DNA of 64,000 bases from Austropuccinia psidii (lineage: Eukaryota > Basidiomycota > Pucciniomycetes > Pucciniales > Sphaerophragmiaceae), in NCBI GenBank assembly GCA_023105745.1, contig JALGQZ010000007.1:56525569-56589568 (forward strand), written 5' to 3'. Positions 11,679-23,922 of the stretch are shown in pieces; within the stretch, counting starts at the first letter, position 1; each line of letters begins with the position of its first letter. A program made the translations under genes and the position numbers. Under the pieces are notes generated by a model that saw only the letters and a program-made list of their open reading frames with translations, ran no database searches and was not told the origin of the DNA.

Positions 11679-13166
11679 TGTCACAACCATGGCATTTCAC
11701 TCTCTTGGACCTCAATATGTCATACCCATGCCATATCCAATTTATGGAAATTTGGCCATATCCATAATCATCGGCCAAATTGGGCATCTCATTATTTTTG
11801 TCCTTTTATATCCATTTCACTTTTTGATCCCAACTTGGCCCTTCCTGGCCTTTTTCTGCTTTTGGGCACTCTTGGTTATTTTCCAGTCAACAGGGAAAAA
11901 ACATCTCAAAAGCCTGTATTTGGCTCTTTTAGCTTTAAATACAGTTTTGCGCATTTTGCACATTTCAGCGCATTTTGCACATTTCACACATTTTTTCTGT
12001 ATTCAGGTAAATATGCCATTTTACCATGTATTATGTGAAATATGCCCAAAAGTCCATATCAGGCCTTTTGGGGCTTAATTGCTAGTTTTGCTCATTTTGC
12101 ACACTTTTCACAAATACAGTTTTAAGACTGTATAAGCTATATTTGGCCAAAACACCCAAAGACACCTTTTCACCTCTGAAGCCACCCAAAACCCAGTTTT
12201 CACTTATACCCTCCTGGCATAACCTCAGAAGACCTTTGGCCACTTTCAACCTCCAATAACCAAAAGTGCCATAAATGGTGTTATACACCAGCATGCATCT
12301 TTTTTCACCAGCAATCCAATAGCACCAACATCAAAGTTTTATTTCAACTTTTCATCAGGTAATCAAGGCATGTCATCCAGAGGATTCATAAAGGCTCAAA
12401 AATAGAAGTGTCAATTCCAAAATACCAATGACACCATCAAGGCATCATTGGTTATTCCTTGCTCACAGTATTCCTCCAAGGGAATACTGGCAGTTCACTC
12501 TCAAGGGATATTCAAGACAAAGTTCCAAAAACATTTGACAAGTTTCAGTGCTCCATAAATCCACCTTGGCAACCACATTCATTCAATACAGCCTGGATTC
12601 ATCAAGACCTGTATTGTCATTCATAAATCATGGGAATTTCATTTAACCCAGTTCATGTCCCAATATGGCAAGGTATACACTTCATAAATCTGTCAATACA
12701 GACCATCTGTCAGCCTGAAGGAGTCAAGCTCTCAAATTTTTACATATACCAGCCTCCTTTGACCCTAGGGGGTTTTTTCCCCCAGTTAACTGATATATTT
12801 TGATTTTATTTTATCATGATTTTCTTTTCATTCTGTTAAGTGAATACTGATATTATCAAGTAAGTCATTTAGCACCCTTTTCTTTTCTTTCTTCACCTGT
12901 CAATGGATATTTGGTGGTCATATCCTTAATAATTCCATTTTTCATTTTGGCAGGTTGAAACAGTGAGTAAGGACTTACTTGGTTGGCTCTTTGGCCATTT
13001 GGCTTCTCATTTCTCTCGTGGCATCTCATCTTTGTACTTGCATTCTTCTTAGAGAAATTCAATTCTTTATTTTTATTTTATTTATTCTTTGGAGTCTTCC
13101 AAGTGAGTTCCCTGATTGCTGAGTGCCAGGCCACTCTTGTTTTTCTGTCCAAGAGCCCCTGTGACA
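11679..13166 (+). repeat. Solo LTR with perfect 5-bp target duplication
   Basis: 1488-bp sequence from TGTCAC to GTGACA, flanked on both sides by GAACC (11674-11678 and 13167-13171). No internal domain is attached, so it is a solo LTR left by recombination between two LTRs. Its last ~450 bp match 24920-25314 and, on the other strand, 58359-58800. It contains a 19-20 bp tandem duplication (GCGCATTTTGCACATTTCA, twice, near 11948-11987). It landed just downstream of the decayed pol. ORFs within it are not supported. Confidence 0.9.
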
Positions 13167-13308
13167 GAACCATCTTCTTTCTTTTTAATTTCCAATTCTT
13201 GACCACTCCAAATCATTCTTTTTTCAAGTTCATTTTCTTTTTTATGGCACTTGCAGGATGGGTAGCTACCAAAAATTAATTTCCTCTCCTGGTGTGCACT
13301 TCCCTGAG

Positions 13309-15230
13309 TGTAAGAGTGTGTCTATGAAACTGTTCATAATATTATTATGAATCAACAGTACTATTACTGTTCTTATGAAATATAATAATAAAAAATTATT
13401 ATAACCACAATTAGAAAATTAAAGAATTATTTCTTTTACATGTTATACACTACTAGTTATTCTAACAGTAAGCAGTAATTGTCTACAAGAATCAATTACA
13501 AGAAGAATTTAATAATAAAAACTTCTTTTATTGAAATAATAAAATTATTTTAATATATAATTATTGTTTACAAGAATAATTATAAAGATAATTCTTGAAG
13601 AAAACTATTTCTTAAGAAAAAACTTTAATAATTTAGATAAATTACTCACTATCAATCCAATGAACCTTTTAGAAGATAATAGTAGATAAATTTGATGTGG
13701 AATTGTGGATTTAATGGATCAAAATTGATTTATAATGGTATTACAACAATATATAGTTCATTTCTATTATTTAACATCTTTCTTATTTATTTCTGAAAGA
13801 ATCAAACACTTAAGAAATAGCTTTAACTAATATTTACTTGTTTGGGAATAAAGGTATAATATAATAATGTGATTATTTGGAAAAAACAGTAAGAGAAGGC
13901 CTCTTTTGAGTCTAAGAAAGCTCACAGAGGTGTGCCATAGAGCAAACTGAAAAACAAGCTAGTGAGAAAACAATAAACATTTTTGTATTATTGATTGAAT
14001 CATCTGTTGTCCCGTAAGATTATCATAATTGCTTAATTGAGGCTTTTACATGACTACCAGCCCATTTATGGTTAAGAATAAAAGAAGTAAAAACTGTAGA
14101 TCTTCTCTTATTCCACAATGATCATTGATTTACCAAAGCTATTGATTTTATTGGAAATTTCATTGCAGAATTTATTTTCTGTAAATATTTAAAGACTCTG
14201 TGTTTCACATGGAATCCTCAAAATGGACTGTAAGTAAACATTTTTATTTTGAATAGAAAGTATAATTCTTTTTTGTTTTTATATTAATTATACAGTTCTT
14301 AATTGGTCCTTAAAGCTTCAGAAATATCCATTAATAATTGTATTTTTGGTGAATTTTTGAAGTTTTTACCTCATTTCTATGTAGAATTGCAAATAGCAGT
14401 ATATGGCTGGTTGCTATGAGTTAAATCAATGGATACTAGTCCAAAAAGGGCTTTAATTACTCTTTTTGGGTTTATCCATCGTAAGTCATTAAGAATTGAA
14501 ATGGTTACAGGAGTCTAAGTTGTTCTTTACCTCCTTGGCACATCAAAATAGCAGGTTATTTGCTATTTTCTTATGATTTACTGAAGTTGTAACATGGTAA
14601 CCAAGTTCCCAAAAGGCTTTAGTTTACTAATTGGGCCAGGATCAGCCATGTATTCAATCTTTGGAGCTGTCCACGCCTCAGAGGCCTCAGAAGTTGGGTA
14701 CCCTGGCTCTGTTTGATGTGTTTTGTCCGGCTTGCCTATTTTTTACATCAAAATAGAATTTTAAGCTTAATGTGAGATATCCACTATGGGTGTACCAAAG
14801 GTGCATGTACAAATACCATAATATTAAGTGCCCAAAACATGCATAACACTATTCTTAGTGTATATGTAACATGTGATTTCTCACATTCCAAATATTTTGG
14901 CGTGAAATAGAGAAAAACAAAAGTTTTCATGGATCTTTTATGTGGTATTTATGATGTGGTATTGAAATATTTTCCATATTACCACCTCAAAGAGTTAATT
15001 TGAGCTTATTTACTCTAAGGAGCTACTCTAGGTGAATTTTTGTGTAGAATTCAAATCTGGCCTTAAATCCATGGATTTACTTACTCAATATAAAGTTATT
15101 TATCTTTTCTGAAATCAAAAATTATTAACTTTGAATATATGCATTACTCATGGGTTATGCATAGTTTAGAATTTATCTTTAAGATAATTGTGGCCTATAT
15201 GGGTATGTAAAATATACCTCAAGGCCCACA
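13309..15230 (-). repeat. 3' LTR of element B
   Basis: 1922 bp, TGTAAG...CCCACA on the plus strand. Retains a ~30-bp stretch near 13448-13480 that the 5' LTR lacks. Outer edge abuts the CTGAG target duplication. No gene inside. Confidence 0.93.
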
Positions 15231-15240
15231 TTCCCTCCCA
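15231..15240 (-). other. Polypurine tract of element B
   Basis: Minus strand TGGGAGGGAA directly inside the 3' LTR, where the plus-strand DNA primer is expected. Confidence 0.75.
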
Positions 15241-15362
15241 CCAAAAAATAAAATTGTACTACAATTTTATCAATGGTATAAAGAAGAAAAATACCCCAAA
15301 GGGGGTTAATGTCCACTGTCTAACCTCTTTTCATTACTCAGATCAAGTAATTAAAAGCACAT

Positions 15363-18357
15363 TTATAGACATATCCAGGCTTGTGGCCTTCTTTCATGTC
15401 TAAATCTTCTTAAGAGTTTATCTGAGTCAGGAATTTTGGATTCTGCTGGCCATTCATATTCATGTACTGGATTTCTATATCTGACAAGATATTCTCTTTG
15501 ATTTTTACCCCTAAGTCTCCTTTCTTTAATGAATTTTTTTATCTTTTTGTCTTCATCCTGTTCCACTGGTGGTACAGTCAAAGGAGCTGGGTTCCTTAAA
15601 GGAAACAATTCTTTGTCAGCTGGTTGATAAGGTTTTATCAGGCTTACTGGCAAGGTGGGGTGTTTATTTTCCAATTCACCACTTAATTCCACTTGAACTG
15701 CATTGGTTCCATGTAAGGAACAATAACAAAAGGTCCTACATAAGAATTTTTAGGTTTATTTTGGCCTTTGATATTATTAAAATTCAAGGTTGAAACTAGA
15801 ACTAAGTCCCCACTTTGAAGTCTGGTACTTTGTGACTCTTGTCCCATTTTTGTTTTGCATAGTCAAAAGCATCATTCATACTTTTTTTTGCATGATATTT
15901 CACTTTATCAAGAATTATCTTGAAGCTGGAAGCTGTAGGATTAATGTCAATCAAGTCTTTCCACGGTGTATCTACTGGGAGTCTTTCATTGCATCCTTTC
16001 TCTAACATAGCAGGAGTTTGACCTGTGGAAGAATGGACTGATGTCTTGTATTCCAATTCTAATGCAGGTATGAGAGTGCACCAGTCATGAGCAAAGCCAT
16101 CTGAGTCTTTGAATTCTAATCCATAAGCACAAAATCTCCTGATCATGTCTTCTAAATTTTGAATCATTCTCTCTGCTAGCACATCTGTTTGAGGGTGATA
16201 TTCTGTAGAGAATGATAACTTAGTCCCAAACAATCTATGAAGATTTGTCCAAAGTGCAGATGTGAACTTGGTATCTCTGTCAATTATGATATTCTTTAAT
16301 ATTACTGTATGAGAAATAACTCTACTCCATAGAACAAGAGCTGTATCCATAGCTGTGTCATCTTTATGACATGGTAAGAATATGGGAGTCTTTCTATATC
16401 TGTCTACAATGACTAAACAAGTATTATAGCTTTTGTCACCACTTGGAGGAAGTTCTGTGACCCAATCCATTTGAATAACTTCCCAAGGGGATTTTGGTTC
16501 TTGAATATGGATCATAAGTCTAAATTTCTTGCCTGTACTCCTGTTTGCTTTTTGGCATCTGTCACAGGTATGGCAGTATTCAATGGTCTCTTTTCTCCAA
16601 GATGGCCACCATGCACAGTTCTTCACTTTTACAAGTTTTCTGTCTGCTGACAGGTGTCCAGAGTAGATGCTATCATGGCATTCATGAATAATGGTATTGA
16701 TAAGCAATCTGTTACACAATGTCATTACACAAGAATGTTTGGTTCTGTGGTAAATAATCCCATCAAACAAGTGAAATATTCCTTCAGAATAGGAATTCTT
16801 CCAAACTTCATCCAGTGCATTGACTAAAGATGTATCTTTCCAGTCTTTATCTAACAAGGAAGTCAAGATATGGAAATTCTTGTCTTGCTTATAAGATTCT
16901 CTGACTTCTTCAAAGAATTCAGTCCCGATATCAGTTATTTTTATTCCTTCAATTGGAATCTGTGGTTCTGCTTCCAAAGGTACATAAGCTGGGTTATCAG
17001 GAGTATTGGCTAATGCCCATCTGCTAAGTCCATCAGAATTCTTGTGAATGTTTCCTGATTTATGAACTATAGTCATGCTTCCTCTATATTCTTGAATGGC
17101 TATTTGCAATCTCAATATATGTCTGTTGGGAGTTTTCATGTTAAGAAGTGATTTCATGGAATTACAGTCAGTTATCACTTCAAAAACACTTCCATCAAGA
17201 TAATAGTGTAATTTCTCAAGTGCCCATACCAAACATAAGAACTCCATTTGGCTTGCACCATATCTTGCTTCTGTTGGTTTGATTTGTCTTGAGATGTAAC
17301 AAATTGGTCCTTCAGTAGGTTTGTCATCAATAATTTGGACTTGATGTAGGGCTGCCCCTAATCCATCTCCACATGCATCAATGTATAATTTAAAAGGTAT
17401 ATTCCAGTCAGGCATTAGGAGTAAAGGTGCCTCTTTAAGAGCTTTCCCTTTCTTCTCATAAGCTTCAATTCTATCCTGTGTCATCTCAAATACTGTTTGT
17501 TGATCACAGATTCTATAGAGTGACTTGGCTAGAATTGCAAAGTCTTCCAAGTTTTGCCTATAATAACTGGAAAACCCTAGAAAAGACATCATTTCTTTCT
17601 TATTCTGGGGTATTGGCTTAATTAACACTGCTGCCACTTTATTTTTGTCAATACCCAAGCTTAAACCAGAAACAATATGTCCTAATGCTTTGAGCTCTTC
17701 AAAACCAAACTTTCATTTCTTGAGTGAAATCTTCATATTCACTTCTGCAACTTTTTGAATTACTCTTGCAAGTCTTTCAAAGTGCAAAGACCATGAATCA
17801 GAACATATGATAATATCATCAATATAAATGATAAGCCATCCTTCAGATAATTCTGTGGGAAAGATGGTATTCATCATTTGATAATGAGATGGTGCATTTT
17901 TAATACCAAATGGCATTTTAAGATAATCATAAATACCACAGTGAGTGATAATTTTAAGTAATTTCTTAGCTTTTGGCATCAAAACATTATGGTGAAAGCC
18001 TTTCAATGCATCCATTGATGTTATATACTTGGCTTTAGACAATTGGGTTGAGGTTTCTTGAATTCTAGGAATTGGATACCTATCTGGAGCTGTTTAGGTA
18101 TTCAATGCTCCAAAATCTCCAACCATCCTTGATTTATCATTATTCCAAGCAATAATAACAGGTGTTGTCACTTCAACTTCTGCATTATGGCCTACTTTCC
18201 TTAGTACATGAAGCTGGATCAACTCTTGGATATGTTTTTCCAAGGCTTCTCTAGCTCTGGGACTGGCTGGATAAGCTGGTCTACTAAGTACTGGAGGATA
18301 TGGTCTGTCAATATTAAGAGTAATATCAACTTCATGTCCTTTTATAGCACCTAATGG
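15363..18357 (-). pseudogene. pol: Element B pol: RT, RNase H, integrase, chromodomain
   Basis: Same domain order as in A. Open pieces: 17713-18042 (RT core, with intact IIYIDDIIICSD), 15802-17658 (rest of RT, RNase H, integrase with [14 protein letters not shown] zinc finger, IDRDTK and LAERMIQ) and 15363-15692 (chromo-like tail). In-frame stops near 18095 (TAA in the RT fingers) and 17713-17715 (TGA); one codon is deleted in HYQ-MMNTIF compared with A. One-base deletions near 15809 and again near 15715-15730 shift the frame before the chromodomain. Unlike A, the second zinc-finger His and the YIDD are kept, so A and B decayed independently. Confidence 0.9.
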
Positions 18358-21097
18358 TTAATTATCAGAACAAAATTCATTATTATATGTGTATAACACA
18401 TCAGTAAGTTCATGTCTCATTTTTAGTGACAATGATGGATTAATTTGTGCTTCAATAAGCTGATTAGCCACAAATTGTTCTTTATAAGTATCTTTTTTAG
18501 AAGATACTATTGATATTTGTTTTGGAATATTGGAAAAAGCAAATTTTTGTCTTTTGTTTTCTCCAATTGTGAAATATCTGTCTTTATGGTTATTGATGTC
18601 AATACCATAAATATTCAAGTAATCATTTCCAAAAAAGATGTGTTGAGATGTGCAATTGTCCATTATTACGATATCATTCTTCATTCTAACACTTCCTGCT
18701 GGGTGTGGAAATACAAGATTAGTGTCCAATATACCTAAAGGGTATATATTATTACTGGCACTACTAAATTGTACACCCCCTTTTGGTAATAGATGATTTT
18801 TCCATCCAGGGAGTATGGTTTGAAGATAATCTTTACCTACACAAATACAAAATGCCCCTGTATCCAAATTCACCTTGGCTTCAATATCATTCATCAGAAT
18901 TGATGTGATACAAGATGCTCCAGCAGTGTATCCTTTACCTCTGGCAGGTTTGGTTTTACACATTCTGGCATCTTGGATATTGATCAGGTTATGACAGTCT
19001 CCACTGTACTGTGGCAAGTGAGTATGGACTTCTGTGACCTCAAAGAAAGCTGTAATGTTTTCAATGGGATAGTCCTCTACTGGTGTATCCTCAAAGACTG
19101 CAGAATCCAGGTCAGATTCTTCTTTGTCTTCAGTGCACTGAACTTCTTCAATGACTTGAAATTCATTGATTTTTGTCTTTTTGGTGCAAGTGTTGGCTAA
19201 ATTTAAAGTGCTTACACATTTATGACACTTCAAGACAGGTCTTTCAGGTCTTTTTTCCTCTCTGGAAATCTTTGGGACCATTTTGGACTCCATAGGGATT
19301 TTAGTCAAAGTTTTACCAATTCTTGTTCTAGTAATGATATCTTCCATTTCATTAATGTAGTCCTCTGTTGAACAGGGTTCTACACATTTGCACTTGATAG
19401 CATTTTCCAGTTCTCCTCCACATTTTCTTAATATTTCCATATTAATCATAGTGTCAGACATATCTGGGTGTAAAGCAGATAATCTGTCTTTTTTCTTGAG
19501 GAACCAAGTAAGTGGTTTATCTTTTTCTGAGTTAAAAATGGCACTTTCAAAAGCATTCTCCATTTTAAACCTTCAACAATTATTGGCCCATTTGGTAATC
19601 ACTTCAGATTTCCACCAAGACCAATCATGTTTTCCATGATCTTGTCTCATCTTTTAATAACATCTCTTTGCAGTTCTGGTAAATAGAGACTGTAATTTGC
19701 CCACTATAATTTCATCAGGTATTTGAAACTCTTCTTGCAACATATCAATAGTTCTGATGAACTCAATATGGTTGTATTTGCCTTCACCAGAAAATGTTGG
19801 CCCTTCTTCCAATTTAGGAATATCTTTTGCAGAGATAACATTTTCTCCTAAGAATGGGCTCAAACTTCCTTTAATAGAAAGTTTTTCTTCAGTAAAAGGT
19901 GTAGAATGTCTTTGCATATGTGGTTCATAATTCTTATGAATTTGTTCTACATTTGCAATGATTTCATTGTTTAACTTCTGCGTTTCACTGTCACTTTTTG
20001 CCAAATGTGTGGCAAACTGATTGGTATTTTTAGTTATTTCCAAGACATGGTCTTTCACAATTCTAAGTTTATCATCAATGTTTAAAATGGAAATATCTTC
20101 CATTTCATCATTTTGAACTTGAAATTTACTCTCAATTCTGTCACATGTATTGGTAATTGAATCAAGTCTGACATTTGTCAATTGATACCATTCAGTATAC
20201 TTCTTGTCATTTCTTTTCAATTAACTCATGTCCAATATTATTCGATTTAGCTTTGCATTAAACTTGCCAAGTTCTACATCAATACTAGATTTAACAAAGT
20301 GTATTTCATCTATTATTTGCGTGGAAAATTCCTGTTCATCCTTTCCTTCTCTTTGGCTGTGAATTCCATAAGAGTCCCGGCCATATTTAAGACACTGTCC
20401 ACGGCTGAAGGCTCCAATTTGGAAATCCTGTACCCTTGTGGGTAATGTCTGTTCCAATTGGCTTTTCCTTTGCCCTTGCCTTGATGGTTCTTGGGACCTT
20501 TCTTCTTCTTCTTCTTCTTCTTCTTAGGTCCTTTGGGCTTGTCCTTGGACACTTCTGGAGCTGGTAGATGCCACTGGGACTTCTGTCTCCAAAGCTTGAG
20601 TAATTTCCAACTCCTTCTTCTGGTCTATGGATAAAATACTTCGGTTCTTCAACTAATTCTTAATATTTTTGACTTTGTCTTTGAAATACAATGGTCTCCA
20701 ACCTCCTAAGAGCTCTATAGTCTTCTTCTGACCCAAAAAGCTCTTGATGTGTAAGTAGGAGTTCATGGCCCCCTGCCAAAGGCTTGGGCATATTTTTCAC
20801 TCCTCTTCCTTGGCTTCTCTGAACCAATTTTTGTATTGGCATTGATAAACTTCTATTTCTGCCACTTGGAAGTGGTTCAGCCCTTTAATTATTATCATGA
20901 ATCAGTCCAGATTCAGAATTCACGTCAAGATTTGTGGGTACAGACCTTGGGGAATGGGGGGCAACTCTGGCATCCTCCATATATGTCTTTCTTGAGAAAG
21001 ATTTGACACTTCTGGATTTGGTCTTGCCTCTTCCTTGTCCGCATCCATCCTGTTTGACTGAATAGTGGCTTCCATTTCTGGTATGCACCATTTTCAC
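18358..21097 (-). pseudogene. gag: Element B gag, protease and RT start
   Basis: Pieces of the long frame: 20221-20457 and 19654-20220 (coiled-coil and capsid-type region), then 18358-19563 (end of capsid, zinc knuckle degraded to CHKCVSTLNLANTC, protease with DTGAFC, start of RT). Stops at 19654-19656 (TAA, same place as in A) and 18358-18360 (TAA for the expected Glu in NEPLG). Unlike A, B retains the ARGKGYTAG stretch before the protease, and its RT start runs on without a stop where A has TAG. Further upstream the frame changes around an expanded CTT repeat at 20501-20525. Confidence 0.85.
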
Positions 21098-21298
21098 ATC
21101 AATTCAAGATAAAATAAGAATTGGAAACAGAAAACACACACCTTTTGGTGGTTGTTTGGATTGTTCTGTTTTAAACAAAGTGCCTCTTTGCAATTTGCAT
21201 TTCAATACTGTCTTCAGATTCTGCTTCTGAAGATTCTGGAATAGTAATGTATCTTTTACTGAGTCTGTTACCAGCTGCACAGTATTTTCTTAAAGACA
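20313..21298 (-). pseudogene. Element B ORF1 remnant
   Basis: Counterpart of the spliced ORF1 of element A. Its 3' part (20313-20552) ends with FTAKEKERMNRNFPRK, matching the end of A's ORF1, and lies in the -1 register relative to the downstream gag frame, as in A. The first exon region begins at 21298 after a CTCTAG acceptor and encodes the same KYCAAGNRLSK start, but a 2-base loss relative to A breaks it. The Lys-rich middle is expanded by the CTT microsatellite. Confidence 0.5.
20501..20525. repeat. CTT/AAG trinucleotide microsatellite in element B
   Basis: About eight CTT units in a row, giving a poly-Lys run on the minus strand in ORF1. Element A has a non-repetitive Lys-rich segment here. 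Replication slippage is the likely cause. Confidence 0.9.
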
Positions 21299-21669
21299 CT
21301 AGAGAAAAAATTGACAAAAATTATTTTTTATACTATTTAAGAGACTTTTTATGAATTTTTTATTTTTTTAATATTAAAAAATTTATTCTTTTTAAAGGAA
21401 AAAAATTAAAATTTAAGATTTTGAATCAAAATTAATTCAGAGTAGCTCAAAGAATAATTTTATAAGTTTTTGGATGTGAAGAAACCATGTGTAAAAACGG
21501 TATAAAATCAAACCAAATCCCTCAATGAGAAAGGTTTTAAGAAAATTTCAAAAAGGAAAATAATTTTAACTTTAAATTGAAAAAATAATTATTCAATTAA
21601 TATATTCTAGAACTTAAAAATATATTCATTAAGGGTAAAAGGTTCAAAAAACATGGCCAAGCCCCCAAA
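21098..21669 (-). other. Element B untranslated leader with primer-binding-site candidate
   Basis: AT-rich leader between 5' LTR and ORF1. The candidate primer-binding site at 21652-21667 reads TGGGGGCTTGGCCATG on the minus strand, two changes from that of A. Otherwise only homopolymer-rich sequence resembling 5920-6291 in A. Confidence 0.6.
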
Positions 21670-23564
21670 TGTAAGATGTGTCTATGAGACTGTTGATAAT
21701 ACTATTATTAATCAACAGTACTATGACTGTTCTTATGAAATATAATAATAAAAAATTATTATAACCACAATTAAATAATTAAAGAATTATTTCTTTTATG
21801 TGTTATAATTGTCTACAATAATCAATCACAAGAGTTTAATAATAAAAACTTCTTTTATGAAAATAGTAAAATTAGTTTAATATATAATTATCTTTTACAA
21901 GAATAATTATAAAGATAATTCTTGAAGAAAACTATTACTTGAGAAAAAACTTTAAGAATTGAGATAAATTACTCACTATTAATCCAATGAACCTTTTAGA
22001 AGATAATAGTAGATAAATTTGATGTGGAATTGTGGATTTAATGGATCAAAATTGTTTTATAACAGTATTACAACAATATATAGTTGAATTCTATTATTTT
22101 ACATCTTTCTGATTCATTTCTGAAAGAATCAAACACTTAAGAAATAGCTTTAACTGATACTTACTTGTTTGGTAATAAAGGTATAATATAATAATGTGAT
22201 TATTTGGAAAAAACAGAAAGAGGAGGCCTCTTTTAATTCTAGGACAGCTCACAGAGGCGTTCCATGGAGCAAACTGAAAATCCAGTGAGTGAGAAAACAA
22301 TAAACCTTTTTGGATTATTGATTGCATCATCTGTTGTCACGTAATATTATCATAATTTCTTAATTGAGGCTTTTACAGGACTACCAACCCATTTATGGTT
22401 AAGAATAAAAGGAGTAACAACTTTAAATATTCTTTTATTCCAAAATAATCATTGATTTCCCAAAGTTATCAATGTTATTGGAAATTTCATCACAGAATGT
22501 ATTTTCTGTAAATTTTTAAAGATTCTGTGTTTCATGTGAAATCCTCAAAAATGGATTGTAAGTAAAACTTTGAGTTTTACATATAAAAGTATAATTCTTT
22601 TGGGTTTCTATATGAATCATAAAGTTAGTAATTGCTCCTAAAAGTTTCAGAAAGATTCATTAAGAGTTGTATTTTTAATAGATTTTTGAAGTTTTTACCT
22701 CATTTCTATGTAGAATTGCAAATAGCAGTATATGGCTGGTTCCTATGAGGTAAATCAGGGGATACTAGTCAAAAAGGGTTTTAATTACTCTTCTGGGGCT
22801 TATACATGGTAATTCACTAACAATCAACATGGTTACAGGAGTCTAAGTTGTTCTTTACCTCCTTGGCATGTCAAAATAGCAGGTTATTTGCTATTTTCTT
22901 ATGATTTACTGGAGTTGTAACATGTTAACCAAGTTCCCAAAAGGAATTAGTTTACTAATTGGGCCAAGATCAGCCATGTATCCAAGATTTGGAGCTGTCC
23001 ATGCCTCTGAGGCCTCATAAGCTGGGTACCCTGGCTCTCTTTGATGTCTTTTGTCCCCCTTGCCTATTTTTTACATCAAAATAGAATTTTAAGCTTCAAG
23101 TGAGATATCCACTATGGGTGTACCAAAGGTTCATGTAATAATACCATAATATTAAGTGCCCAAAACCTGCATAACACTATTCTTAGTGTATGTTTAACAT
23201 GTGATTTCTCACATTCCCATTATTTTGGTGTGAAATAAAGAAAAACAAAAATTTTCACAGATCTTTTATGTGGTATTGATTTGATGATGTGGTATTGAAG
23301 TATTTTCCATATTACCACCTCAAAAAGTTGATTTGAGCTTATTTACTCTAAGGAGCTACCCTAGGTAAATTTCTGTGTAGAATCCAAATCTGTCCTTAAA
23401 TCCATGGAGTTACTTCCTCAATAAAAAGTTATTCAACTTTTCTGAAATCAAAAATGATGAATTTCGAATATATGCATGACTTATGGGTTATCCATAGTTC
23501 AAAATTTATTTTTTAAGATAATTTTGGCCTATTTGGGTATGTAAAATATACATCAAGGCTCACA
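21670..23564 (-). repeat. 5' LTR of element B
   Basis: 1895 bp, TGTAAG...GCTCACA on the plus strand, followed by the CTGAG target duplication. Shorter than its partner mainly through a ~30-bp deletion near 21800. No gene inside. Confidence 0.93.
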
Positions 23565-23569
23565 CTGAG

Positions 23570-23922
23570 GGGTCTAAAATCTGTCAAAACATTGTCTGGC
23601 ATCAATTTTCCTTTCCAGGGCCTTGGCAAATTCCAATGAGTGATCAGCCTCAGTTATGAAAATTGTAACCTCCTCAAGCTTCATTTCTCTCATATCATAT
23701 TTTATGATAAATCTATTTCAATCTTTTAAAACTTTCCAATTACAAAAGCCAATGTCAAGAGAAGACCAATTAATCCTTATGTCATATTCCAAATTCAATA
23801 TCAGTTTCAATTTTACTTTGAGTCAACTTCTATTGAGATATTTTCCCCCATCCTTTCAACAAGCTGCAAAGGACTTGACCTTTTCTTGGTTCTCAGGAGC
23901 TCACCATTCAAGGTGGGGGTAC
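23570..23922. other. Non-genic stretch ending in a polypurine tract
   Basis: Continues the sequence that element B interrupted (13172-13303). No coding signal that I trust. It ends in AAGGTGGGGG (23910-23919), a polypurine-tract-like sequence just before the LTR at 23923, so it may be the last internal part of an old LTR element. Confidence 0.4.

Larger units (their letters stand above)
13309..23564 (-). mobile_element. Complete Ty3/gypsy chromovirus element B
   Basis: 10,256-bp element with two LTRs and a perfect 5-bp target duplication CTGAG (13304-13308 and 23565-23569). Same family as element A, minus strand. The LTRs differ in length (1922 and 1895 bp) with several indels, so it is not recent. 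The interior carries the A-type leader, ORF1, gag-protease and pol, broken by both stops and frameshifts, so it is more decayed than A. The RT YIDD motif survives. Confidence 0.95.
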
